DNA of 64,000 nt. Source: Metridium senile (Eukaryota; Cnidaria; Anthozoa; Actiniaria; Metridiidae). The notes under the pieces are model-generated. The model was not told the origin of the DNA. It saw nothing but the letters and a program-made list of their open reading frames with translations, and did not search any database. Position numbers and translations under genes: made by a program. Shown here in pieces: positions 46,925-58,682 of the stretch (within the stretch, counting starts at the first letter, position 1; every line of letters begins with the position of its first letter). The stretch covers positions 48,971,790 through 49,035,789 of the forward strand of contig OX459096.1 in NCBI GenBank assembly GCA_949775045.1, written 5' to 3'.

Positions 46925-49194
46925 TACTGTACCAGATACTATAAATAAAAGGTCACGCTCAAATTATTGAAGCAGAACAATTAAATTTATGCACATATAT
47001 TTAGCTAATTATTTTTACAGCACAGCGCTGCTTTTAATTTCATTTCAATTCAAAAACTTTACCAATGTATTTTAACTATAGACATATTTAAGTATAGATA
47101 TAGTGTATATTTGAAGCCTCAATTCTACGGAATTGCTTCGTTTCTTAATTTAGTAATGTTACTCAAAACGAAATGAGGACTTGGCAATGCCTAACAAATA
47201 AAATACTAAAATAAAAGTATCAAAAATTATATAAAATGTCTATATATACAAAATATTGTTCTAAAGAAATAAAAAGGGTTAAAATCCATTAAAATTGTGA
47301 CAGAAATCCATTGAAATGTTTTTATTAGCATAATTAATCAGACGTTTGTGTGTCACGATGTCACGCACGTCACCGTGACACATGCTATTTTTAGTGTCCA
47401 CAATGCCTTTTCGAGGAGCTCTAGAATGTCGAAATTCTAGTAGCCCAAAAATGTTTTTACATTTTCTAAAAGCTAAAAGGATGCTCTTTCACAGGAACAT
47501 TTGTTTATTTCATAAAGTCATGTAACAAGTTGGTTTTTTGACTCCTCAATTTGTGCTATTTTCAGGCATTGAAAATCGACTAAATTTAGGTCAAATTCAA
47601 AATTCCATTAAATTTTCAATTCTAAATAAAAAACAATTATTTTACTGCTGAAATAACAAGTGTTTATCGATCTTTTAAAAGAGCTATACAGTTTCAAAAT
47701 TCAATTTTGTTTACACTTCGAAAATGCATTTCTCGCGGAGTACGTGTGATGCCGGGAAATCGCCTTATCAAGCCTTCAAACCTAAAATGTCGAATTTCTC
47801 CTAAAATAACAATCTGTTGAAACTTTCACTATTATTTCTGTGATACGGACATCGAGGGCTATCTTTGAGCAAAGTATGAGAAATTCGGTTTCTGGGCATT
47901 TTGCACGCCTATGGTCGATATTCTCAGAGGAACGCTCTTAAAACTTCACTTGAAGTTTGGCCATATTTTCTTAAATCGCATTAAATCGCCTTAAAACGCT
48001 TTAAATCGCATTAAATTACGGCGATTTAAGGTCCAGGGGCAGGCCTTTAAAAGTATCAGTATTTGCTGCGGCAAGTCAATTGCATAGTTTTTACATAAAA
48101 TCCTTCAATAAAATTGCTCCCAGAGGAAGACAAACACTCAAGGTATGGGAAGGATAAAGTATTTCCCTAGAAAATGCGGTTGAAGAATAAAATTCGATCC
48201 CCAATAAAAACAGTTGTGACGTCATAACCACGTGATATGCAATCTGATCTTCTTAAAAAAATAATTGTACTGTAGTCTATATGTAACATGTGGTATACAG
48301 AATATGAAATCGGAATCAATCTTTTCAAACATATAAGGTTCAAAGTTGGAAGGTGCACATGCAAAAATATTGGGTCGAGTCACCTTATAAAGAGGCTTCC
48401 TACAGTTTTTCTAGTGCTCGATCGGTCAACTTTAAACGGCTGTAGATCTAAAATGCAAACACCCACAGCTTTCACACTTTGGCCACTTGTTACATAACGA
48501 TTGAAGTTTTTAATGTGTCTTTTGTTTACATCGGAGTTACCATAGCGACGAAACAATGATATCGCTGTTTTTGATTAGCAGTGTTTTTACGCGTTTTTCG
48601 ATCTAAACTTTCAAAACGACCTACACAGTGCTAATATATAGTAGTTTGCCTAGAAGTATCCCAAGTTAGGCTACAAATTCACTACTTTTTGTTTGCGATT
48701 ACATAATTTTTCAAAGAACTACTTTTCAACTTTCCGGCAAATCTTTTTCCATCATCAGACTTCTTGTAGGCAAAATTCCAAGTCGGAACGTGCTTTTGAT
48801 CTCTGCATGTCAGTGTGCTTCAACATAGACACAAAATTGGGCTGATTTTTATCAAAAATCATAAAAATAGCGTTTAGTGCTGCATAAGAAAAACGCGTCG
48901 ATAATTTTTTTTCTCCTTTCCGTGAGTTAAATTTGAGAATATTTAAACACACAGTTGAAGCGCTGACTTGATTAATAGAAGCTTTTATTTTTCAAATAAA
49001 ATTTAGAATTTAGGTATATTCTGTGAAACTTCGCGCTCAAAATTCTTGTTGTTACAATCATGCTTCAGTATGCTGATTCGATGCAATAGCGTCACCATGG
49101 CGTCATGCAAGTTCACTTCTCTAAGTGTATTAATGATCAATGAAAAACTCGAAATAAATTGTCAAATTGCTACTGGAAATATATATATTTCTAA

Positions 49195-49640
49195 GCAGTA
49201 AATCTTTTGTAACCGAGCCTGCATGGCAAACCAAAAAACTTGTTAGCATTGAGCCCGTAAACAAGCTGCAGTCCAAAGCTTACCCTAGAAACTAGTCAAT
49301 TCTAGTTGAATCACAAACCGTCAAATTTACAAACACTAAAGCAAGTAGAAAATAACCTCTGGTACCCAGGGTATCCAAAGCTCCATTTGGCGAAATAACT
49401 TGGCTCTAAAATCAGAGTAATTTTTGAAGTTTGTAGAATAAACTTGGTGATAAACAAGGCGATAATTTTAGAACTGACAGATTTTGAAAATTAAAATTAT
49501 AAATTTTTACGAACTTCTTTCGAACAATTATTAATTAGGACTTTATGCAAATATTGTCTTATTCATTCAAGAATCTAATATTTGTTCTTTCGAGTTCAGC
49601 ACCGAAATATAGTGTCATTTCACTAGGTTTTTTTTTATTA
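49195..49640. repeat. Family B repeat, second copy
   Basis: Reverse-orientation homologue of 13558-14310; words tgttagcattgag, ctgcagtccaaagctt and atttggcgaaataactt match. Confidence 0.65.
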
Positions 49641-50049
49641 CGCAGTTCTTCCATTCATGGATGAAGCACAATCCCTGACTGGCCAGGACATGAAGTGAAT
49701 ATTGTCATCAGTGATATTCTGGTGAAAAAGTTCGCTTCAAAACGTCCTTCAAAGGAACGACTAATAGAAAAATTAAACCCGCTTTGTACAAAAATGGTGC
49801 CTTGTAATTTTTATCAAATCCGCTTTTGATCCTCAAGTTTTGAGAAAATTATGTACAAACTTTTAAAACTTGTAAAGATGGTTTTAGATGGATTAAAAAA
49901 TGATAGAAAGCTCCCTATCCCGGTCAGGTTAGCATTAACGCACTAATATTTCCCCTCGGGCCGGGTGACGCTCACAAGTTGTGCATATTCACTTCGCACT
50001 GATTGGCTAGTTCCCTTTTACTTAGTTATGTTAAGTACCCCGAACACAA

Positions 50050-50188
50050 TAGAGTACAAATACTAAACAACATAAATACCACTAAATACTGCTAAATTAT
50101 ACAAATTCTTTTGTTCTCTATTGTTTAATCAACAATAATTAGTGGTAAATAGTACAAAGTATTGCACACTTTTAGTGTTTGTACTCTA
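50050..50188. mobile_element. Intact 139-bp MITE (tagagtacaaa ends)
   Basis: tagagtacaaatactaaa / tttagtgtttgtactcta. Same family as the split copy at 45658-46924 and the fragment at 45052-45128. Confidence 0.85.
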
Positions 50189-50848
50189 TTTTTACAGCTA
50201 CATAAAAATTAATTGCCTCGAATTAGCATAATGAAGCATGACTGCATGCTGAGAAGGTGATGAACCTAGAATCTTGAGCGCAGAGTAACACAGAATATGA
50301 CCAACTTTGGAATTTTACTAGTTAAGTACCTTCAAAAGCTTCAATCAAGTCAGCGCTTGATCCGTGTATTTGAAATATCCTCAAAAACAGAATTTATGAA
50401 AAAAAATATCGACGCTTCTTTCGTATGGAGCACTAAACGCTATTTTTATGATTGTTGATAAAAATCAAGATTTGTGTAATCGAAGGGGTTGTTAGGGTGT
50501 TTTCTTTGCAAAATTATTGAATGGCAAATAAGAAAGAGTGAAGCTGTAGCCGTTAAAAAAAAAAACTCAAATTATTCAAAATCGGCTTTTACGAATTTTC
50601 CCAACTTTCATATACTTCTAGGCAAACTGCTATATATTATTAATACTGTGTAGGTCGTTTTAAAAGTTTAGTTCGAAAAACGCAGAATATAACCCCTGGG
50701 TTCCCGAGGATGGTAAAATCGCTGCTAATGAAAAACCGCGAGATCATTGTTTCGTCGCTATGGTAACTCCGATGTAAACAATAAACACACAATTAAAAAC
50801 TTCAATCTTTATGTATGTTTTCTTTTCAGATCTACAGCCGTTAAAAGT

Positions 50849-50937
50849 TAGCCTGGGTGCAGCCGTCCCCACCCCTTCCACTACAAAGTTTCGTCCCGTA
50901 TGGGGGAGGGGTGGAAACGGCTATAAACAGGCTAGCT
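50849..50937. mobile_element. Small foldback element
   Basis: agcctgggtgcagccgtccc then ccaccccttcc face ggaggggtgg, acggct and aggct in inverse order. It interrupts the right arm of the 48391 element. Confidence 0.6.
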
Positions 50938-51639
50938 AGTAACAGTTGACCGGTCGAGCACTAGAAAAATTGTAGGAAGCCTCCTTAAACATCAAATGTT
51001 TTTTAAGTTAGTACTATTAGTAAAAAAAGGTGGACGATTTTTCCATAAAGGCGTCATTAAATAGTTAATTATTTATTGTTGAAAATCTAAACAGAAAATT
51101 GTTTTTCTGAGTGTGGTTGTGTCGCAAACCTCATCGCGTTTAAGGTAAGTCCAATTATATAACTTCCTTATATTTCATAATAGTTGGCGTGCATTATAGT
51201 TTAAATATCATTGTCTGTGGTCAATAATGAATGTATTTAAAGAAATATACTGGTTTTGTTATCAGTTCAGATTTTTATTTTCATTTTTTATATTTATTTT
51301 TTATATTCATTTTTTATATTTATTTTTTATATTTTGATATCCTATTTGTTTTTATTTTCTTCGTTCTTTGAGATGGGTTTTATATTTTTATTCTAAATTG
51401 CTTTTCCGTTCCGCGTTCTTCAGCCTTGTTTCAGGCCGTGCTTGGGTAATCCCATGGCATGAAGTTGCCGGGTTTGGCAAGAATAGCATATGTTTTTGGA
51501 AAAATGCATACATCATGATTCGAATAACTTAAATAGTGCAATAATAAACATATACTAAACAAATATTTTGATAACCATCCTTTAGAATTTAAAATAGTGC
51601 GATAGCTGATGACGGTTTAATAGAAGAGGAAGTTATTCC

Positions 51640-51800
51640 TCGTGGCAAGACATTTGATATTCGTTTTCAAACACATTTAAGTCAAAATCCTGACAAATTA
51701 AAACGAATCATCTCATTGAAGTAGACAGTCATAATTTAATATTCGTTTTCAAACACAGATAAGTCACGAATCCTGCCAAACTTAAACGAATCATCTCAGT
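51640..51800. repeat. Diverged direct duplication
   Basis: atattcgttttcaaacaca, taagtca and aaacgaatcatctca occur twice, about 85 bp apart. The rest of 51000-52700 shows no gene. Confidence 0.7.
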
Positions 51801-52760
51801 TAGAAGAACTGAAAAAAACTAGACAAACACTGAAAAACTTTAAAAATAATTTAGCCCGACGAAAAATGATTTACTTTTAATACAATGATATAAAGGTAAA
51901 ATTTTACATTAATGTATATAGTGTCATATCTGTGAACATATGTTCTATGGCCGTGACTATTATATCATTGTGGGTTATTTTTATTTTACCACTATTTGTT
52001 TTGAATTGCAGTCAGTCGAATATTTCCGAAGTGGTTTTATTTATATTAAGTCCAAGCGGAAGTTCAACGAAGGCGTATAGTTATAGGCCTACGTTCAATG
52101 GCGCACTGGCATTTTAAAAACTGCTTACCAATGAAAATGAGAATGAATGGCGAAACATGAATGAAATGACTTTGTGGGTGGTGTACCATCAATAGAGACC
52201 GAAAGCAACATGAGCTAAAAAACAACAATAAAAGAGAAATAACAAGCACATCGACATTCATATGTATACTGTGGTGAATAGAGCAGATTGCGTCTTGAGG
52301 GTACTTTTATTTGAATCATTTATTTACAACATCAAACAAAGGAAGCTTCATCTTTAACAAACAATATTCTCCTCAAAGATTGTAAATCGATATTATATAG
52401 TAATATTAATCATACTTTTAAAAAAAATATTGTTATTGTATTAGTTTATGTGTCTATCTGCTGACAAAATGCCATGATTAAACCGGAGAACATTTCTCGA
52501 TAGAGTAGATTTCGTATGACTAGGTAGAGCTCACGGAATGGACGCGGTCGAAAAACTCTAGAAGCGGTTGTGACAATACATGCAAACGGCAATGACCTTT
52601 TCACAGTTATACCACCACCACCACCACTTTTTGAATACCACAAGAAGCAAATCTACCGCAAGAATGTATCAAACTCCTGTTCTGATAAAAAAAAAAAAAA
52701 ACATAATGTGTTCATTTCGGTAGAATGATCAAAATGGTCAAATGATGCCACCGCAAATAC

Positions 52761-53047
52761 ACCTATTTAAAAAATCGTTGTCGCAAACAAAGCCACAGTC
52801 TGAAGCCTGCAAAAGATGAAAAGATGTCGGTATTTCTTCTCTTGTTATCGATTTATTCATATCCTATTTTTGTTGTACGTGTTTGTGTTATATGACCGGC
52901 ATTACAAATTGTTGCAGTGGTAGATATAAATACAAATATTTCTTTAAAAAACGTGCAATAAATCACAAATTAAGTCCATGTAACCGACATCCTTTGCAGG
53001 CTTTAGAGTGTGGACTGTAGCTTCGGCTGCGACAACGATTTTCAAAT
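52761..53047. mobile_element. MITE family A, copy 3
   Basis: Starts acctatttaaaaaatcgttg and ends gcgacaacgattttcaaat; interior matches copies 1 and 2. Its right end runs into an (ATA)n tract. Confidence 0.8.
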
Positions 53048-53084
53048 AATAATAATAATAATAATAATGATAATAATAATAATA

Positions 53085-53158
<74 letters not shown>

Positions 53159-53205
53159 GGTGGTGGTGGTGGTGGTGATGATGATGATGATGATGATGAT
53201 GATAA
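53047..53205. repeat. Compound microsatellite (AAT)n(GAT)n(GGT)n(GAT)n
   Basis: Four consecutive trinucleotide blocks in about 160 bp. The frames rich in Met, Val or Ser across it are artefacts. Confidence 0.95.
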
Positions 53206-53381
53206 CAATAACAACTTTATTGGACAGGGTGACACCATTACCATTCCTGATAATTTTCAGGTGGCCCTCAGAATATAAAATATATGTACATGAATATCAG
53301 TAATATTAAAAACTATAAATATATATATATATATACAGTAGAAAAATTGGGATATTAAATTGTTGCTAAAATGGTTCTATA

Positions 53382-53530
53382 CTATATTTCAGTGTCTAAA
53401 GTAAATGGTTGATTGTAAATATCATCATATATTAAATTTGAATAACGTTTTTTAAAGTGTTCCACAGTAGGGCTTTCTTTAATGTCCTTTTCCAGATCAT
53501 TCCACAAGTCGCGTAGATATCTTATGATAC
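53382..53530 (-). pseudogene. LINE ORF2 C-terminal fragment
   Basis: Minus-strand RDLWNDLEKDIKESPTVEHF then KKRYSNLIYDD shows the LWN...I...P....FKK block. The upstream part of the element is missing. Confidence 0.65.
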
Positions 53531-53639
53531 AAGTCACATTATGAATAAACAAGATATTGATAGTAACTATAGTAAGTCGATCTACGTCGTCAATTAACAG
53601 TCTATCAGTATAGTAAATCCATGTATTCAATGGAAACTC

Positions 53640-56600
53640 TGTGTTCTAGTTCCTGTGTCTCTGTGTTAAAGCTACAAGGTCAATGCAAATCATTGCTGGT
53701 GTCAGTATATATAAATGTGATTGATAAATATTGATGTGCAAATATGTAAATATTTTATAACATCGGTTAATGAGGACTTTACAGTTCTCGTAACATTTTC
53801 TGTCCATTGGTCATTAATTGATCAAGGTAGTTAATCAGGAGGCGAAAAAAAATTAAATAAAAAAATAGACTCGATATGTGAGATAACTGACATCATCCAA
53901 CGAATAATGTGTTGAAGAGTTCCTGATCTGCTACAAGGTAATTTATTGACTAACTAGCACATACTACAGTGAGTTTCCATTGAACAAAAATGACTAGTTG
54001 AGAAACAAACAAATTGATTGAGAGTCTACTACTAGCATGTGTTATAATCTGTATGATTGTAAGTCAAGCTATGACTGCAGTGTCCACTGCCAATCTCGAA
54101 TACATTTAGCACATTTGATGTGAATGCTTATAACTTGGTATGATTTCAATCACGGTACCTGCTCTACCTGACATCAGGTTCTTTTCCGGCCTCGGAAAGC
54201 TTAATGTAAACTGTAGACTAATCAACTCAACATAGTTATTGCTTTTTCGTGATTTATTTTTGACACGTCATGACACACGAAACTGAAAGTTTTAATTCGT
54301 TTTTAATCATTTAATCATCGAGTATAAATGAGAATACAAATATCAACAATTACAACAATCTTTCATCACTTTAGAGTTATAAACATTTACAAATAAAACA
54401 GGGAAAAATTGTACAGATATTAAAGTAACAAAATAACTAAAAAGCGAATCTAGTTGAGTAACAAAATTCGTAAATAAACTACATGAAGTCTATTGTCGTA
54501 TTGGGCCGTTACAATGCTCACAACTACGCATTTTCGGTAGGAATTCTTATTATTATGCAGAAATATAGACTTATTGTGAGTCATTACAATAAACAAGGCA
54601 ATGAAAGATTGCCATTTACATCAATTATTAATCATCTACCGCCTTGAATAAAGTGTTATTATCAAAATGGTTTTTTTAGGCATGAAAACAAATTTCATGT
54701 TTTAGTGTATTTTACAAGTTTGCATATTATACTTAATTCGCTTTATTATTATGAGTAGAACAAAAACATACAAAATGAATATTATTCTCCCTCATCCTCA
54801 GAAACCCTGGTGCTACTAAGTGCGGCCTTGAGGGCTTAGGGACGGGAGACAAGTATAAAGAGTAATTCATATGCACTTACTTATTGTGCAGATGTTGTCG
54901 CATTATAAATTTAAGTTTATTTATTTTCCAGTGAACGGCATTGTTGCTTTTTCTTAAAAATATTTTTTAAATGAAGAAAATGATATCACCAAGAAGGGAT
55001 TTACAAGATTTGATATAGTTACAGCATCTCCTAGTTTGATATTGATTAACTAGTTCACTTTGAAGTGCCCTTTAAAACGGTTCTTCTAAAGTGTTTTTTT
55101 TCTTTTTTCGTGGCCATGATACATTCTTGTATCCAGAGCGACTCTGTCGTTCATTTCTCTCTTCGGTGGCATTCTTGTAACCTTTTCAGCTTTTTAACGA
55201 AAATAATCAATATCATAAATAAAATACAAAAAGAACAATGGTTATTTAATGCTATCAAACAAAGAGTCTAATGGAAACACTGAATAGCACGTGACTCTTC
55301 AAACGTTTCTTGAATTCTTAATAAACATTTTGCATCTGTATAGGTTCCAATCTAGCAGCTAAATTACCAATGATTTTTCCGAATATCTCTCATCCGTAAA
55401 AATTCAGAGCCCTTTTTCTTAAACCTGTCACACATGTGGAGGTTGATAATGAACATGAATTCTTTCGCTTTCTAAGAACAAATCGCATGGACTATATTCT
55501 TGTCCCATTTTAAAGTGTGCAAAGAATGTGTTAGCTTTTTAGCACAAATTATAAATTATTCTATTCAGCAAAATGATACCCACATTAACAAGATTGTACC
55601 CATACACAGAGATGACGATGAAACTGTTCCCAATAGTTATAGACCCATTTTAAAAAGATAATCGAGAAACTAATGTATAAGCCCGGTGTATAAGTTTTAC
55701 ATGATTCACAATCTACGGTTTTCGCGAGGCTCATTCTACCCAACATGCCACTAGCTCTTAGTTTAGTTTAGTTTAGTTTATCTATTTATCACAATGATAC
55801 AATTTTCAACTAATAAAGAGTATATACTTGCGACAGGAGATGGAAACAGAACATTCGTCCCAATTGAATATCCTACTCCTCCTTAAATATAACTAATACT
55901 AGAATTATACGTACAATGCGAAAAATATACTAACAAATACAGTATTTAGTAAAACTATCTCTTCCTCTTTGCCTTTCTTGAGTTGCATCATATCAGTTAT
56001 ACATCAGCAGTTTGGTCTTATTTGGGTTGAAATTGACGTCACTCAGCAAAGCTTCAGTTTTGCATGCTGGCCGTTGGCTCAAAACGAGCTCTTCCGCCCT
56101 TTGACAGGTCTTATTTTTCGTCCTGCTGGGTGACATGCCACCCTCCTCACTAACATAATGTTAGTGGGGGAGGGGTCGCGATAGAAAGCCGAAACTGAAA
56201 CGACTGAAACGGCTGAAAGAGCTGAAAGAGCTGAAAGAGCTGAAAGAGCTGAAATAACCCAAATGTTTTACATTTTTTTCAAAAATATCATAAACACGAA
56301 GTTGTTTGCTAATTTCCGGCTTCCTATATGATCGTTTTAAAAATTATATAATTCAGTTATTCAGTTCTCTTCACCGACATGATTTATACTATTCACACAA
56401 ATATCGACTATCGTTATCAAATGTTAATGTTATTTGGGTGAAATGGTTGTATATGTTGAGGTTGCTGTATGGCGTGTAAGCATCTACTGAAGGAATAGAA
56501 AACGAGGCAGCGTGCTCTATCGAGTTATACTATAGCAATGCAGGTTTTCCCGTAAAAACATAGTTTTATTTGCTGATTAAAATTGCAATTCTCAAAACTA

Positions 56601-57700
56601 ACACCACTGGCAAATGAACCAATCGTAATCAGTGTACTATTGAGCAATCTTGACCAAAAAGTGACCAAGGTGTTGTTCAATTTCTTCCCGGGTTTTTTTG
56701 CTAGCTGAAAAGAAGGAATTTTACTGAAAAAAACCGTTAAAACATAGATATGGCTTACTTCTGTACCTAAAAACAAAAACCTTTAGCTGAACTCTTGCAG
56801 GAGACTGGCATATATACAGCAATTCAAGCGAAATTGAATTTTATTTGAGTAGTGAAAGCCGAGCCAACTGACAGCAATTTATTCACTGAGAAAAAAAAAA
56901 CAGTTTGAACAAGACAAGCTTGCTGTGTACAACGTTTTGAAGTTAAAAAGAACAAAGACCTCATCTACAAGATTACTTAGGCTGCTGAAAGTATGTATTT
57001 ATTTACTTTTAATCAAACGTTTGCAGGTCTAAGGTTTATCAGTTTTGACGAAAGATCGATAATTGTAAATCTGCCTTTTTGTTCACATTGCTTGTTTTCA
57101 AACATGGTTTATTTATAAGATTAAAAAACTAGAAAGCACATTTATAATTCTGTACTTGATTATGTGTTTGTTTGTTTTTATAAAACAAAATATAATATTT
57201 TGCCGTCGATAAATTCAACATGTAAGCTTATTTGTTCAAGATTAATCGAGTTCAATTGCAAAAAAATCTCACTTCTACACTATGAAATTATCTTAAAAAT
57301 TATCTTCATATTTCAAGGATAAACTGAAGTAAAAATTATTGCCAATTTGAAACGCTGTTTTCCTTTTGTTTTAATTGTTTTTGTTTTTGATCAGATTCAA
57401 CTTGACTTCCAACTTTACAGTTTGTCTAAAGGCGGCGTATTTTCAAAACCATGTCTCTGATTTTTGTCGCGTTTGCATGTCATTGCACCGTAGGCTTGAG
57501 GGTTAAGATTAACAGAAAGTTCATAAGATGGAAAGTCTTTACATTTTAATAGCCGTTTTTAATAAATGTAACTTAATAGCTTACAGAAATTTTTTTATTA
57601 AAATTGTGAGCTGTCAATCAAAAACCATGTCTCTACCGGTGAAATAGAGCATAGCTTTTTTGAGTGAATCAACCAATCAGATCTTACGTACTATCTAAGC
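53640..57700. other. Featureless intergenic DNA
   Basis: No gene, RNA or clear mobile element could be supported. It contains a short tttag pentamer run (55756-55780) and a gaaagagct nonamer repeat (56205-56255, about 5 units). Confidence 0.4.
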
Positions 57701-57718
57701 TATATTATAAAAAAGCAA

Positions 57719-57902
57719 TAGAAGCCAGTTCCTATAACTCTACAAGTGAAATAGAGCACTTGAGATGTTGTTAGAAACACTCGAAAAAGTTATAAAATCA
57801 CTCGCTTTCAGCTCGTGATTTTATAACTTTTCTCGTGTTTCTCCCAACATCCCGCGTGCTCTATTTCACCGGTAGAGTAATAGGAACTGGCTTCTATTGC
57901 TT
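57719..57902. mobile_element. Foldback element, about 184 bp
   Basis: agaagccagttcctat ... and its complement ataggaactggcttct at the tips; inner arms gtgaaatagagca / tgctctatttcac and gttataaaatcactcg / cgtgattttataac. Followed by the motif ccaatcagagcgcgcg. Confidence 0.8.
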
Positions 57903-58202
57903 AAATAGAGAACGCTTCTCAGCCAATCAGAGCGCGCGATTTAAATCAAATATTTTATAAAGCTCATATAGATTAGTTAGCCTTCACATACAAAAGGTTT
58001 TACTCGTATAAACCGTATAATTATTCGCTAACTTTAAAATGATTCAGACACTATTTCAATTTTTTGCTATAATACACATTTAATCTATCAGTTTTCGATT
58101 TCAAAATTTATAACATTGTAATTTGCGCCACACTATTTGTTGTTAATAAGAAATGTATATTCTTCTTGTAGTTCAATATAAGACTTATTATTATTATTAT
58201 TG

Positions 58203-58338
58203 TTATTTTTGATATACATAAATGACATATATAAACTTTCTAATAAATTAGAATTCTATATTTTTGCTGATGATACTAATCCTTTTTATGCGAACAAAAG
58301 CCTGAAAACTCTAGAATCAACTCTCGATATAGGAATAA
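58203..58338 (+). pseudogene. LINE reverse transcriptase palm fragment
   Basis: Plus-strand reading FLIYINDIYKLSNKLEF then YIFADDTNPFYANKSLKTLE contains the catalytic F/YADD motif. Cut off on both sides and followed by a stop. A different lineage from the 58911 element. Confidence 0.75.
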
Positions 58339-58682
58339 AATAAACATAAACTCACCTTACGTAAAACATTATTTGCATTTCTCTTAGGTTAGATTCTACT
58401 CAAAACATTTCAGAAATATATCAAGTTACATACTATTACCTTTATTGTGCTCCTTTAAAAAGGCTTCTCAGCTACAATGTTTACTAAACATACTATACAT
58501 ATAGTTAATACTTATCACTATTTATTTTTTCTTCTCCTGTTCTTATTCTTTTGCTTTATAATATCCCTTTTTCTTATTTCAATTTCTTTATATAAATATT
58601 ACTGTATTCATCTTCCCGTATACTTATACCTTATTGTATTGTACTTTCATAATGTATTAGTGTACTTAAAATCGTCATATAA

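Larger units (their letters stand above)
44046..47937. mobile_element. TTAA-flanked element with 1-kb inverted arms, 3892 bp
   Basis: TTAA at 44042-44045 and 47938-47941. Ends gagcgttcctctgagaatat / atattctcagaggaacgctc. The left arm is 44046-45050 and the right arm 46930-47937, almost identical over about 1 kb. The interior holds nested elements (45658-46924) and a reverse fragment of the same MITE at 45052-45128. No transposase. Confidence 0.9.
42437..48047. mobile_element. Outer host repeat (about 325 bp when joined) split by two TTAA elements
   Basis: Ends aggcctatccctggacctta on the left and the complement taaggtccaggggcaggcct on the right. The inside consists of reiterated cgccttaaat / ccgcactaaaccgccttaaa words. 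Its three pieces are 42437-42624, 44012-44045 and 47938-48047. The TTAA-rich repeat served twice as an insertion site. Confidence 0.75.
48391..50984. mobile_element. Element with about 0.7-kb inverted arms, 2.6 kb
   Basis: Ends agaggcttcctacagttttt / aaaaattgtaggaagcctcc; left arm 48391-49095, right arm about 50215-50984 (shared words gcgctgacttgatt, tttcgtcgctatggtaactc and complement). The arms have diverged by many substitutions and one side has lost segments. The interior holds the family B repeat (49195-49640) and the MITE at 50050-50188. No transposase. Confidence 0.8.

Noticed and set aside
52963..53303. Ser/Pro-rich and Met/Val-rich frames
   Set aside because: Compound trinucleotide microsatellite.
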